From the NCBI RefSeq assembly GCF_002979455.1, contig NZ_PCOU01000011.1:62001-126000 (forward strand): a stretch of 64,000 bases of DNA, given 5' to 3'. The DNA comes from Chryseobacterium sp. MYb7 (lineage in GTDB: Bacteria; Bacteroidota; Bacteroidia; Flavobacteriales; Weeksellaceae). The position numbers and the translations under genes are program-made. Each line of letters opens with the position of its first letter. The first letter of the stretch is position 1. Shown piece after piece: positions 1 through 8,335 of the stretch. Below the pieces are notes generated by a model, which saw only the letters and a program-made list of their open reading frames with translations, searched no databases and was not told where the DNA came from.

Positions 1-759
1 GGAATTAGTTTTAAGCCCTACAAGGAACAATTCAGACAGATCATCGGAAAAAACATCAATTACTACGAAATTTACAATGCTTCTGAAGGTTTCTTCGGCA
101 TACAGGATAGATCAGATAGTGATGAAATGCTTCTGATGCTGGATTATGGTATTTTTTACGAATTCATTCCTATGGATCAGTTCCATTTTTCAAATCCAAA
201 GGTGGTAAGCCTGGAAGACGTGGAAGTTGGAAAAAACTATGCGATGGTGATTACCACCAATGGAGGCCTTTGGAGATACCTGATTGGCGATACCGTTGTC
301 TTTACATCTACCAACCCGTTCAGAATAAAAATAACAGGAAGAACAAAACATTATATCAATGCCTTTGGGGAAGAACTGATGATTACCAATGTGGAATCAG
401 CCCTTTCAAAAGCCTGCGAATTAACAGGAGCACAGATCACGGATTTCACAGGAGCCCCAGTTTTCATGAAAGGAAATGAAGGCGGTGCCCATGAATGGAT
501 CTTTGAATTCAGCCAGCATCCGGATAACCTGGACAGCTTTATTGATGCTTTTGATAAGCATTTAAAGACCATCAACTCAGACTACGAAGCAAAGAGATAC
601 AATAATATAACACTTAAGAGACCTATTGTACATATTGCTAAAAGCAATCTGTTCTATCATTGGCTGGAAGGCAAAGGAAAGCTTGGCGGGCAAAATAAAG
701 TCCCTAGATTAAGCAATGACAGAGAATACATCGACCCATTGCTGGAAATGAATAAATAA
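1..759 (+). CDS. GH3 auxin-responsive promoter family protein, C-terminal part (5-prime end outside window)
   Basis: The reading frame is open from base 1, so the first in-frame Met (base 127) is not the start; residues before it (YNASEGFFGIQD) continue the family pattern. About 252 codons are visible, roughly half of a GH3-type acyl-adenylating enzyme. The stretch ITGRTKHYINAFGEELM matches the hinge and C-terminal domain of the ANL-like GH3 fold. Plant members join amino acids to acyl hormones; bacterial members are common in Bacteroidota and their substrate is unknown. It ends in TAA with no gene directly downstream on this strand. Family assignment is firm, function is not. Confidence 0.85.
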   Translation, partial: GISFKPYKEQFRQIIGKNINYYEIYNASEGFFGIQDRSDSDEMLLMLDYGIFYEFIPMDQFHFSNPKVVSLEDVEVGKNYAMVITTNGGLWRYLIGDTVVFTSTNPFRIKITGRTKHYINAFGEELMITNVESALSKACELTGAQITDFTGAPVFMKGNEGGAHEWIFEFSQHPDNLDSFIDAFDKHLKTINSDYEAKRYNNITLKRPIVHIAKSNLFYHWLEGKGKLGGQNKVPRLSNDREYIDPLLEMNK

Positions 760-957
760 AGAGTATTTCTTAAACGCAAAAAATTAGTAATTCGAATGTT
801 TTATTTTAGGAGGCTAAGAATAGGGCTGCTAATTAAGCGCAATGCCTGTGCGCACACTTCATAAAAATCAATCTATAGATTCAACCTTTGCTCCCTCAAA
901 ATATTACGATATCAAAATAGAAACTTTGCGTTTAAAATATAATCTTGCAAGAAAAAT
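760..957. other. Intergenic, no gene seen
   Basis: About 200 bases between the GH3 gene and the terminator of the convergent lipoprotein gene. No ORF with coding character and no clear hairpin was seen here. Confidence 0.5.
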
Positions 958-994
958 AAAAAAGCCGTAATTCTGATTGAATTACGGCTTTTGC
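958..994. terminator. Bidirectional terminator between convergent genes
   Basis: A 14-base arm (aaaagccgtaattc) and its complement are separated by a 5-base loop and flanked by A and T runs on the two sides. It lies just after the stop of the leftward lipoprotein gene and can also stop readthrough from the GH3 gene. Confidence 0.85.
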
Positions 995-995
995 T

Positions 996-1418
996 TTATT
1001 TACTTAAGTCTTCTTTTACTTTTGAAGCTCCTTTTTTGGCCGCTTCCTTAGCATCTTTTCCAGCTTCCTGTGCTCCGGTTTTAATATCTTTTCCTACTTT
1101 ATTAGCTTCAGTTTTGATATCTTGTCCGGCTTTATGAAGATCTTGTTTCGTTTTATCTGCAGTTGCATCAATTTTATCTTTAGCCTTCTGAGCAGCAGCA
1201 TCAATTTTATTACCAGCTGCGTCTACTTTAGCCTTTACATCTTCTTTGGCATCGTTGATTTTTGCTGTATCCACTGTGTTTGGAGTTTCTGTAACGGTAG
1301 TTGTAGTAGTGGTAACGGATCCGTCAGAATTTTCTACCTGCTCTGTTTTTGTTGTTGATTTTGTGCATGCTACAGTGAAAACTGAGATCACTACAGCTGC
1401 AAGGATTTGTTTTTTCAT
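996..1418 (-). CDS. Ala/Lys-rich helical lipoprotein
   Basis: 140 residues. The N-terminus is a lipoprotein signal with lipobox Cys near residue 18 (VFTVACTKS). A Thr-rich linker (residues about 35-50) leads to a long charged amphipathic region of repeated 11-residue-like units rich in Ala, Lys and Asp (KAKDKID, KAGQDIK, KVGKDIK), as in LEA-like and YtxH-type stress proteins. Role unknown; a membrane-anchored, largely helical or disordered stress protein is an inference. It is the last gene on this strand before the terminator and lies 27 bases after the next lipoprotein gene, so the two may be co-transcribed. Confidence 0.75.
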   Translation of the reverse strand: MKKQILAAVVISVFTVACTKSTTKTEQVENSDGSVTTTTTTVTETPNTVDTAKINDAKEDVKAKVDAAGNKIDAAAQKAKDKIDATADKTKQDLHKAGQDIKTEANKVGKDIKTGAQEAGKDAKEAAKKGASKVKEDLSK

Positions 1419-1445
1419 ATTGTATATTGTTTAATGATGTCGGGT

Positions 1446-1808
1446 TTATTGTGTTTTAGTGTCTGATGCTGAAGGGGTTTCAGAAGCCTTCTGTTTCTTT
1501 TCGGCCTCAGCCTTTTTCTTTTCCTCTTCCTGTTTTGCTTTATTTTCTTTTTCCAGCTCTGCTTTTATCTTATTCTCTTCTTCCTGAAGCTTTTTAGCCT
1601 GCTTTACTGAATCAAGATATTGAGGGGAAGACATTCTTATCTTTCGGGCAATATCTACTGAAACAGCTCCTGTGGAAAAGGAATCAACAGCTGCTGTATC
1701 ATACTTGATCATCACTTCCTGTTCTGCACCAAATCCCGGAGATTCTTTCTTCGAGCAGGCAGTAAAGAGGAGTGTAAAGACGAAAATCGCAGACAATATA
1801 TTTTTCAT
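1446..1808 (-). CDS. Lipoprotein with charged coiled-coil tail
   Basis: 120 residues with a lipoprotein signal (FTLLFTACSKKE, lipobox Cys near residue 18). A short globular part (about 25-68) is followed by a Lys/Glu-rich coiled-coil-like tail (about 69-110). No known domain recognised. The start lies 4 bases after the stop of the upstream EEP hydrolase, so it is translated in the same operon. Codon use looks like its neighbours. Confidence 0.7.
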   Translation of the reverse strand: MKNILSAIFVFTLLFTACSKKESPGFGAEQEVMIKYDTAAVDSFSTGAVSVDIARKIRMSSPQYLDSVKQAKKLQEEENKIKAELEKENKAKQEEEKKKAEAEKKQKASETPSASDTKTQ

Positions 1809-1812
1809 GGAA

Positions 1813-2784
1813 CTAATTTAGCAGAAATTCTGCAATTACGGGATAATGATCCGATAATTTCACAGACTGATCTACTTTATAGCTAAGAGGAATAATGGAT
1901 TTTGAACTGAAGATATAATCAATTCTCAGAGGAACTTTATAGTCATGAAAACTGCTTGCACTTCCTTTTCCCGCTACCAGAAAGGCATCCTGAAGATCCT
2001 TACCAAGATTATAATATTCATAAGAATTAGGAACAGAATTAAAATCTCCCGCCAGGATAACCGGGTATGGGGATAAATCTACCATTTTTCTGATTCTTTT
2101 TACCTGATCTTCATGCGCCTGAAATGTTGGAGTCATATGAGACAGCAGTGTAGAAACGTTTCCCAAGCCCAACCCGTCCAGTTTGGTAAACATAGATTTA
2201 TGAAGCCTGAAAGGTTCAAGATAAACATTAATGATTCTGATTACTTTTCCATTGATATCAATATCAGCGTAGAATGAATTTCCTCTTGCTTTCTCATCAA
2301 TCAGTTCTGCCTGTCTTACAATTTTATGTTTTGTTTTCAGTATAACGGAAGGATACTTTATAAGATCCCTCTTTATAGCGCGGTTAGTATCTTTTTCCTG
2401 TACAAGAATAATATCAGCATCCTGTTCTTTGATATAATTTTTCACTTTATCCCAACCATACTCTCCATATTTTACATTAAATGTCAATACTTTAATATCC
2501 CGTATTGTTTTTCCATTTTCTGTTTTGGGGGAAAAATTGATCCATCGTCTGATGGGATTATAGAAAATAAGTGTACCCAGTGCAAAAGCGATTGCTATTT
2601 TTTGTTTTTTAATGATCCAGATTACCGTCAGAATAATATGAGACAATATCAGATATGGGAACCCCAGGGAAAGAAGGTTAAGATTGCCCAAAATATTAGG
2701 CGGAATCCACGCATTCCCCAATGTGCATAGCAACAAAACGGCAACAACGATATGTATAAATAGCAATATCTGATTCGACTTCAT
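1813..2784 (-). CDS. Endonuclease/exonuclease/phosphatase (EEP) family membrane protein, copy 1
   Basis: 323 residues. About three hydrophobic segments fill the first 90 residues, followed by an EEP (DNase I-like) domain. Visible motifs are VQEKD (metal Glu), LAGDFNSVPNSYEY (catalytic Asp and Asn) and SDHYPV (terminal Asp-His pair), so the active site looks complete. The fold covers nucleases, phosphodiesterases and sphingomyelinases; the substrate cannot be told from sequence. Paralogue of the gene 73 bases upstream, sharing the same layout and the same LAGDFNSVPNSYEY stretch. Confidence 0.85.
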   Translation of the reverse strand: MKSNQILLFIHIVVAVLLLCTLGNAWIPPNILGNLNLLSLGFPYLILSHIILTVIWIIKKQKIAIAFALGTLIFYNPIRRWINFSPKTENGKTIRDIKVLTFNVKYGEYGWDKVKNYIKEQDADIILVQEKDTNRAIKRDLIKYPSVILKTKHKIVRQAELIDEKARGNSFYADIDINGKVIRIINVYLEPFRLHKSMFTKLDGLGLGNVSTLLSHMTPTFQAHEDQVKRIRKMVDLSPYPVILAGDFNSVPNSYEYYNLGKDLQDAFLVAGKGSASSFHDYKVPLRIDYIFSSKSIIPLSYKVDQSVKLSDHYPVIAEFLLN

Positions 2785-2857
2785 GAAAAAACGGTCTTGG
2801 TACGAATTTCTTTCAACAAAAATCCTACCAAGCAGATAATTTTAACTCTTTTTATGA

Positions 2858-3850
2858 TTATTTGTTTTCCGTAGAAAACTTTGCAGTGACAGGAAAATGA
2901 TCTGAAATACTTACAGAACGGTCAACTTTATAAGATATTGCCTTTAGTGCGGGTGAAGAAAAAATATAATCGATTCTAATGGGAAATTTATAATCGTGAA
3001 AACTGGTTGCACTCCCTCTTCCTGCCGTTGAAAATGCATCTTCAAGACCTTCAGACAAATGATAATATTCATAAGAATTAGGAACAGAATTGAAATCTCC
3101 GGCAAGGATAACAGGATACGGTGAATTTTCAACAGCCTGTCGAATCAAACCAATTTGTTCCTGATGCTTTTTAAAGGTAGGAATCAGTCTTTTGACAACA
3201 TCTTTTATTTTTTGTTCGTTGGCATCGGTATTTCCGTTAAGCCTTACCATATCCTTATCAAAACGGAACGGGTTAAGGTATGTATCAATAAACCTATATA
3301 CTCTCCCATTAATCTCTATATCAGCTTGTAAACCAGGAATTCTTATATTTTCATCCTGAGGATCTATGATTTTATGGCTAATGATTTTATGTTTTGTCAA
3401 AATCGTTAATCCTGCTCCGGGGTTTACTTTCTGATAACCTTCAAATTCATATCTCGTACCATCATCCTCCTGCAAAAGAAGTACATCCGCATTCTGAGAT
3501 TTTAGAAAAGGCTCAACACCCTCATTTCCCCTTGCTCCTGCTCTGGTATTGAAGGAAACCACTTTTATATCAAAATCCTGATTTTTCGGTGAAGAATAAT
3601 TGATCCATCTTTTTACCGGGTTGATAAAAGCCAGCCCTATAAACATGAATACAAAAGCTCTTTTTTTCCAGCTGAATACCCAGAATATTGTTAGAATGAT
3701 ATAAGAGATCATCAGCACCGGAAACCCTAGAGAAAGTAAATTAAACCACGGAAAAATTTTAGGTGGAATATAGGCATTCAGTAATGTACCCAGCAGCAGA
3801 AACAGAATTCCAAGATGCAGGACGAATAGTATGAGTCGGAAAATCTTCAC
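2858..3850 (-). CDS. Endonuclease/exonuclease/phosphatase (EEP) family membrane protein, copy 2
   Basis: 330 residues with the same build as its downstream paralogue: N-terminal membrane segments (about 1-85) and a C-terminal EEP domain with LLQEDD, LAGDFNSVPNSYEY and SDHFPV. Nine bases separate its start from the rhomboid stop, so it is in the mutL-rhomboid operon. The two copies probably arose by tandem duplication and then diverged, since the N-terminal halves differ more than the catalytic core. Confidence 0.85.
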   Translation of the reverse strand: MKIFRLILFVLHLGILFLLLGTLLNAYIPPKIFPWFNLLSLGFPVLMISYIILTIFWVFSWKKRAFVFMFIGLAFINPVKRWINYSSPKNQDFDIKVVSFNTRAGARGNEGVEPFLKSQNADVLLLQEDDGTRYEFEGYQKVNPGAGLTILTKHKIISHKIIDPQDENIRIPGLQADIEINGRVYRFIDTYLNPFRFDKDMVRLNGNTDANEQKIKDVVKRLIPTFKKHQEQIGLIRQAVENSPYPVILAGDFNSVPNSYEYYHLSEGLEDAFSTAGRGSATSFHDYKFPIRIDYIFSSPALKAISYKVDRSVSISDHFPVTAKFSTENK

Positions 3851-3859
3851 AAAATTATT

Positions 3860-4615
3860 TTAATTGAATCTGTACAAATGCTTTTTCCAAATTCGTGCCA
3901 GCAGCCATCCCACTAAAGCTCCACCTACGTGGGCAAGGTGGGCAATACCTCCTCCGTTTCCAGAAACGCCAAGATATACAGAAATCACCACAATGATTGG
4001 CAACAAGTATTTTACTTTAATCGGAACCGGAATAAACATAATACCAATTTTAGAATCAGGATATAAAGTTGCAAAAGCAGCTACCACTCCGAAAATTGCT
4101 CCGGAAGCACCTAACATTGGCGATCTTAAATCTCTATAAAGCTGATCTGCTAAATTCTGGGCTTCTTGGCTAGATGCATGGAATGTTAAATATTCAGCAG
4201 TATTAAGAGATACCCTTGAATAAATTTCAGAAGCATTTACTCCTAAGCTTTCCAAACCAGAAACAATCTGTTGAATTTCAACAAAATTCCACAGATTGAA
4301 CAAGAAAAATGAACCAAGACCACTTGCAAAGTATAATATTAGATACTTTTTATCCCCAAGTGTCTGCTCCAAAATAGGTCCAAAACTAAACAAAGTAAAC
4401 ATATTAAATAAAATATGCATTATCCCTCCAGGTTCATCAAGAGGAGCATGCATAAACATGTGTGTAATTACTTGCCATGATTTGAAGAGTGGAGAAAAAG
4501 GATAATAACCTACCAAAGAATCATACAATCCTTTAAAAATAAAATTAGATATTAGGTATACTATAACATTTATAATGATTATGTTCCTTGTAATCGGCGG
4601 TATATTGTTAAACAT
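3860..4615 (-). CDS. Rhomboid family intramembrane serine protease
   Basis: 251 residues, about six transmembrane segments. The catalytic Ser171 sits in GASGAIFG and the His partner in HLAHVGG (H229), so the dyad is intact. A hydrophilic insert at about 118-165 separates two membrane helices. Rhomboids cleave single-pass membrane proteins inside the bilayer; the target here is unknown. Start is 5 bases after the mutL stop. Confidence 0.92.
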   Translation of the reverse strand: MFNNIPPITRNIIIINVIVYLISNFIFKGLYDSLVGYYPFSPLFKSWQVITHMFMHAPLDEPGGIMHILFNMFTLFSFGPILEQTLGDKKYLILYFASGLGSFFLFNLWNFVEIQQIVSGLESLGVNASEIYSRVSLNTAEYLTFHASSQEAQNLADQLYRDLRSPMLGASGAIFGVVAAFATLYPDSKIGIMFIPVPIKVKYLLPIIVVISVYLGVSGNGGGIAHLAHVGGALVGWLLARIWKKHLYRFN

Positions 4616-4620
4616 ATTTT

Positions 4621-6417
4621 TTAAAATTTGTTTTTAAAGTCATTAAACGGAACTTCATAAAAACATCTTTTGCCGTCCGGTAAAAATTCCGGGAAGCCTA
4701 ATGCTGTAAAGTCTTTGATAAGCTGTTCCGCATCTTTTTTATAAATAAAGTCAAATCTTGACTTCGACTGCATTTTGTTCCATTGGTTATGGTAATACTG
4801 CAAAAATTCTTCCTCTGTCTTGTAGTCAAGGATCTCAAAAAGGTTTTCCAGAAACTTCATTGCCTGTGTTTCTTTCAGTCCTTCGGGAAGAGAATCTATT
4901 CGAAGTACACTTTCATGAGCAATTTTCATGTCAAACCCTAATTCCGGAAGATATTTTTTAATCGAATTGTATTTTGTCTTTTCGATTTCATTCATATGAT
5001 ACTCCAGAGAGAAAAGAAGAGCATGGCTGTTTGTACTTGATTTTCTGGTAGATTTGTTCCCTTCAGAAACCAATAATCTGTGCATCCTTCCAAGATCCAG
5101 CATTAATGTAACATCTCCTTTATTGAAAAGCCAGTAGCCGTTTGGGAGTCTCATCAAATCTTCATCAAAGTCTTCGTCTTCAAATAAATTAATCTTTGAT
5201 GGTTCTGCTGTAATATTCTGATGATACATTTCCGTAAGGTTCTGAATTTCCTCCGGATGTACTACATTTTTCTCTTCCAGAAACGGATTATAGTCTTTAT
5301 CTACAATGATCTCAGGCATTTTGATAATTCCTCCGTTTCTTCCCCCTCCGTTTCCTTTGCTTGGAATGGGCTTATTCATCATTTCATCCAATTCGGGATC
5401 TCTGTCAAAATCCAGGCTTGGGGAAACATTATAAATTCCTAAAGATCTTTTTATGGTTGAACGAAGCAAAGCAAAAATAAGGTGTTCGTCCTCAAATTTC
5501 ACCTCTGTTTTCTGCGGATGGATATTCACATCTATCTTTTCCGGATCAAGTTCCAGAAAAAGGAAAAACGAAGGCACATATCCCGGCTGAAGCAGTCCTT
5601 CAAAAGCTTCCTGTACTGCCTTATTGAAGTATGGACTTCTGAAATATCTTCCGTTCACAAAAAGAAACTGCTCTCCTCTTGCTTTTTTAGCCCCTTCCGG
5701 CTTGGCAACGAAACCATGAAGCTTACACCAGATAATATCTTCTTTAATGGGAATCAAAAGCGGCTGAAGTTTTCTGCCAAAAACATCAACAATACGCTGC
5801 ATCTGACTTCCTTTTCTCAGTCTGAAAACAGCTTCATCATCATGAAACAGGGAAAACTCCAGATTCTCATGAGCCAGTGCAACACGCTGAAATTCATCAA
5901 TAACGTGTCTGAATTCAACATTATTATTTTTCAAAAACTTCCTTCTTGCAGGAACGTTATAGAAAAGATTTTTCACTAAAAAATTTGATCCGTCTGCAGT
6001 TTGAATCGGGTCCTGAAACTGAAAAACTCCGCCTTCTATATAAATATTGGTGCCGATGGAGGTATCATTTTGTTTCGTTCTCAATTCTACCTGAGAAACC
6101 GCAGCAATAGAAGCCAGAGCTTCACCACGGAACCCTTTTGTGGCAATCTTAAAGATATCTTCTGTTCCTTTGATTTTGGAGGTAGCATGCCTTTCAAACG
6201 CCATGCGGGCATCTGTTTCGGACATTCCTTTCCCGTCGTCTACTACCTGAATAAGATTCTTTCCGGCATCCCTGATGATCAATTCAATCTTCGTTGCATC
6301 GGCATCTATAGCATTTTCCAAAAGTTCTTTCACGATGGATGCAGGCCGCTGCACCACCTCTCCTGCTGCAATTTGGTTGGCTACATGATCCGGTAAAAGC
6401 TGAATAATATCTGACAT
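4621..6417 (-). CDS. mutL: DNA mismatch repair protein MutL
   Basis: 598 residues from the preferred start at 6417 (MSDIIQLLP). A Met five codons earlier (6432) is unlikely, because a TAnnTTTG promoter box at 6437-6444 would leave it almost without a leader. GHKL ATPase motifs are intact: NQIAAGEVVQRPASI, ELLENAIDA, DDGKGM and GFRGEALASI. MutL couples MutS mismatch recognition to strand removal. The C-terminal domain lacks a recognisable DQHAxxE endonuclease motif: the equivalent stretch at about residue 440 reads LDLGRMHRLLVSE, and the late CPHGRP-type motif reads LPDGKRC. First gene of a leftward operon. Confidence 0.93.
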   Translation of the reverse strand: MSDIIQLLPDHVANQIAAGEVVQRPASIVKELLENAIDADATKIELIIRDAGKNLIQVVDDGKGMSETDARMAFERHATSKIKGTEDIFKIATKGFRGEALASIAAVSQVELRTKQNDTSIGTNIYIEGGVFQFQDPIQTADGSNFLVKNLFYNVPARRKFLKNNNVEFRHVIDEFQRVALAHENLEFSLFHDDEAVFRLRKGSQMQRIVDVFGRKLQPLLIPIKEDIIWCKLHGFVAKPEGAKKARGEQFLFVNGRYFRSPYFNKAVQEAFEGLLQPGYVPSFFLFLELDPEKIDVNIHPQKTEVKFEDEHLIFALLRSTIKRSLGIYNVSPSLDFDRDPELDEMMNKPIPSKGNGGGRNGGIIKMPEIIVDKDYNPFLEEKNVVHPEEIQNLTEMYHQNITAEPSKINLFEDEDFDEDLMRLPNGYWLFNKGDVTLMLDLGRMHRLLVSEGNKSTRKSSTNSHALLFSLEYHMNEIEKTKYNSIKKYLPELGFDMKIAHESVLRIDSLPEGLKETQAMKFLENLFEILDYKTEEEFLQYYHNQWNKMQSKSRFDFIYKKDAEQLIKDFTALGFPEFLPDGKRCFYEVPFNDFKNKF

Positions 6418-6436
6418 AAAAACGTAAATCAACTTA

Positions 6437-6444
6437 CAAAAATA
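6437..6444 (-). promoter_or_regulatory. Minus-7 box for mutL operon (TATTTTTG)
   Basis: Exact TAnnTTTG match on the minus strand about 20 bases before the chosen mutL start. Confidence 0.5.
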
Positions 6445-6661
6445 GTCAATGGAAACGGGAATTAAAATACCAAAACCGTGATTTAATATTTAATTATCAA
6501 CATTTTTGCTTATTTATCCCCAACTGTTTTTTTTAATGTTTGTAATGAAGGGCTTTAGCAAGTTTATTGATTCGATCAGGAAATTTTCATTTTAACAACC
6601 ATTAATAACAAGATAAAAAATAAGAGATTTATAGATTTTAGTTTAATTTTTAATAAAAACA

Positions 6662-6686
6662 CCCCTATTCTATAATGAAATAAGGG
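6662..6686 (-). terminator. Terminator of the DUF1275 operon
   Basis: On the minus strand CCCTTATT pairs with AATAGGGG (one G-T pair) around a 9-base loop and is followed by TGTTTTTATT. It lies about 50 bases past the DUF1275 stop. The rest of 6445-6733 shows nothing else. Confidence 0.6.
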
Positions 6687-6733
6687 CATTTACAGCTAGT
6701 TTATACAAAAAATTAATAGTGTGTTTTATATTT

Positions 6734-7561
6734 TTAATCCTCAAAGACAAGTTTTCTTTTCTTCTCTCTTTTAGGAGTTCCATGGATTTTCTCATACAGG
6801 TAAGCAAAAATATTGGCCTTTCTGTAAATCCTGTTATATCTATAGTTTGTGTTGAAGTGACGGATATGAATTTTATAAGCATCGTACCCGATGACAATCA
6901 GCAAACATATACTGATCACATAGAACACTCTGAACTCCAGATAATAATACGTCAATCCAGAAAATACTGCTCCCATTACATATGCAAGCATAATACTCAT
7001 AAGAAGTTTGGCTCTACCAATCAACTCTCCATTTCTTCTGTATTTTTTCTGTGTAAACATCGATGCCAGGATTCCTAAATCGGTGGTTGTTCCGGTAAGG
7101 TGGGTGGTTTTCACAGAGAAGTTGGAGATACTTGCCGTTAATCCGTTTTGAAGTCCGGTAGCAAAAAGCATCAATGCAACCAAATATTCTGTTTCTTCTA
7201 ATGTTTTCTGGTAATAAAACTGCCCGTATACTCCTACAAAAAGCAGACATATAATTTCCAGCACAATGGGCATGGAATGGGCAAAATATTTACTTTTCTT
7301 ATTAAAATTGATGACAATAAAGTTGGATAGGAAGCTTCCGAAGAAGAATAAAAAGATCCATCCTCCTACGACTCCTACCTGCGTCCAGTTTCCTTTACTG
7401 ATCTCAGCCGCTAAAATAGCATAGTGTCCCGTTACGTTCGACGTAAAAGAGAGAAATATCAATAGGGAAGCAATGTTTATAGTACCTGCCGTAAAGGCAG
7501 TCAGCGTCCCCAACCTGATATTGTCTCCCAGTGTCCTGCTGTTACTATAATTTCTTAACAT
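6734..7561 (-). CDS. DUF1275 (YoaK-like) family membrane protein
   Basis: 275 residues with about six membrane segments ending near residue 225 and a basic cytoplasmic tail (KREKKRKLVFED). Conserved elements such as AGTINIASLLIF, FTSNVTGHYA and HLTGTTTDLG match the DUF1275 family, whose biochemical role is unknown. It follows the USP-like gene by 30 bases and is the last gene of that transcript. Confidence 0.8.
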   Translation of the reverse strand: MLRNYSNSRTLGDNIRLGTLTAFTAGTINIASLLIFLSFTSNVTGHYAILAAEISKGNWTQVGVVGGWIFLFFFGSFLSNFIVINFNKKSKYFAHSMPIVLEIICLLFVGVYGQFYYQKTLEETEYLVALMLFATGLQNGLTASISNFSVKTTHLTGTTTDLGILASMFTQKKYRRNGELIGRAKLLMSIMLAYVMGAVFSGLTYYYLEFRVFYVISICLLIVIGYDAYKIHIRHFNTNYRYNRIYRKANIFAYLYEKIHGTPKREKKRKLVFED

Positions 7562-7591
7562 TTTTAATCGTTTTTAAATAGTGTTTAATTT

Positions 7592-8086
7592 TTAGACCTC
7601 TACAAAGATCTCTGCCAGTCTTCCTCTTTCCGGAAGTCTTTCTCTCACTTCGACTGTAATTTCATGAGATTTCAACTCTTTGCATTTTTTGATGAAAGGA
7701 ATCAGATCGAATTTGCCTTTTCCTTTGCTTTTGATGGATGGAGAATAATAAGCCTCCTCAATATTTTCCGCTTTTACATATTGGTTGAATGTTCTCTGGA
7801 AACTTCCTGTAAAAATGTCGCAGATGGTTTTATTAACCAGATGAGGATATTTATTACTGATAATTCCAAGGGCATCACAGAATTCTGCTGGTCTGATTTT
7901 ATTAAAAACAGAAGTTTTGGTACTGAACAAAAGATCTCTGATAGAATCTCCGGAATCATACCCGGAAGTCAGAAGGATATTATATTGGTTCTGATCTTCT
8001 GCCGCATCTTTCTCTTTAAGTACTTTTTTCAATATATTCAATGACTCAAGAGAGTAATCTGTTGCAATTAAAATTGTTTTAGCCAT
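7592..8086 (-). CDS. Hypothetical protein with universal-stress-like N-terminus
   Basis: 164 residues. The first 30 (KTILIATDYSLESLNILKKVLK) resemble the first strand and helix of the universal stress protein fold, but the nucleotide-binding GxxG(S/T) motif is not seen. The C-terminal half is unique. Likely cytoplasmic. Paired with DUF1275 in a two-gene operon behind a TAGTTTTG promoter box. Confidence 0.6.
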   Translation of the reverse strand: MAKTILIATDYSLESLNILKKVLKEKDAAEDQNQYNILLTSGYDSGDSIRDLLFSTKTSVFNKIRPAEFCDALGIISNKYPHLVNKTICDIFTGSFQRTFNQYVKAENIEEAYYSPSIKSKGKGKFDLIPFIKKCKELKSHEITVEVRERLPERGRLAEIFVEV

Positions 8087-8127
8087 GTTCTTATTATTTT
8101 GTATTGTGTTTATCTTTTTTGATGATA

Positions 8128-8135
8128 CAAAACTA
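8128..8135 (-). promoter_or_regulatory. Minus-7 box TAGTTTTG
   Basis: TAnnTTTG match on the minus strand, 42 bases before the USP-like gene start. Confidence 0.45.
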
Positions 8136-8335
8136 GAACGACCAAATTAGAAGATCTTTGGAATGGAATTAAAATGTGATTAAAGAGATTAAAATGAGAT
8201 TAGAAAATTGTTAAGGGGAGTTAATATGGGAATAAAGCCCAATCGAAAGGGATCGAAATTAATGACACAACACCCTTATCTGTCAAAATAAAACAGACTA
8301 AAAAAGGCAAGTAAATAAAGATAAAATAGTGTTTC

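Noticed and set aside
2326..2730. 134-residue rightward ORF
   Set aside because: Antisense shadow of the first EEP gene; rich in Phe, Tyr and Cys as antisense frames here often are.
6670..6897. 75-residue leftward ORF
   Set aside because: Out-of-frame shadow at the end of the DUF1275 gene, also running through its terminator.
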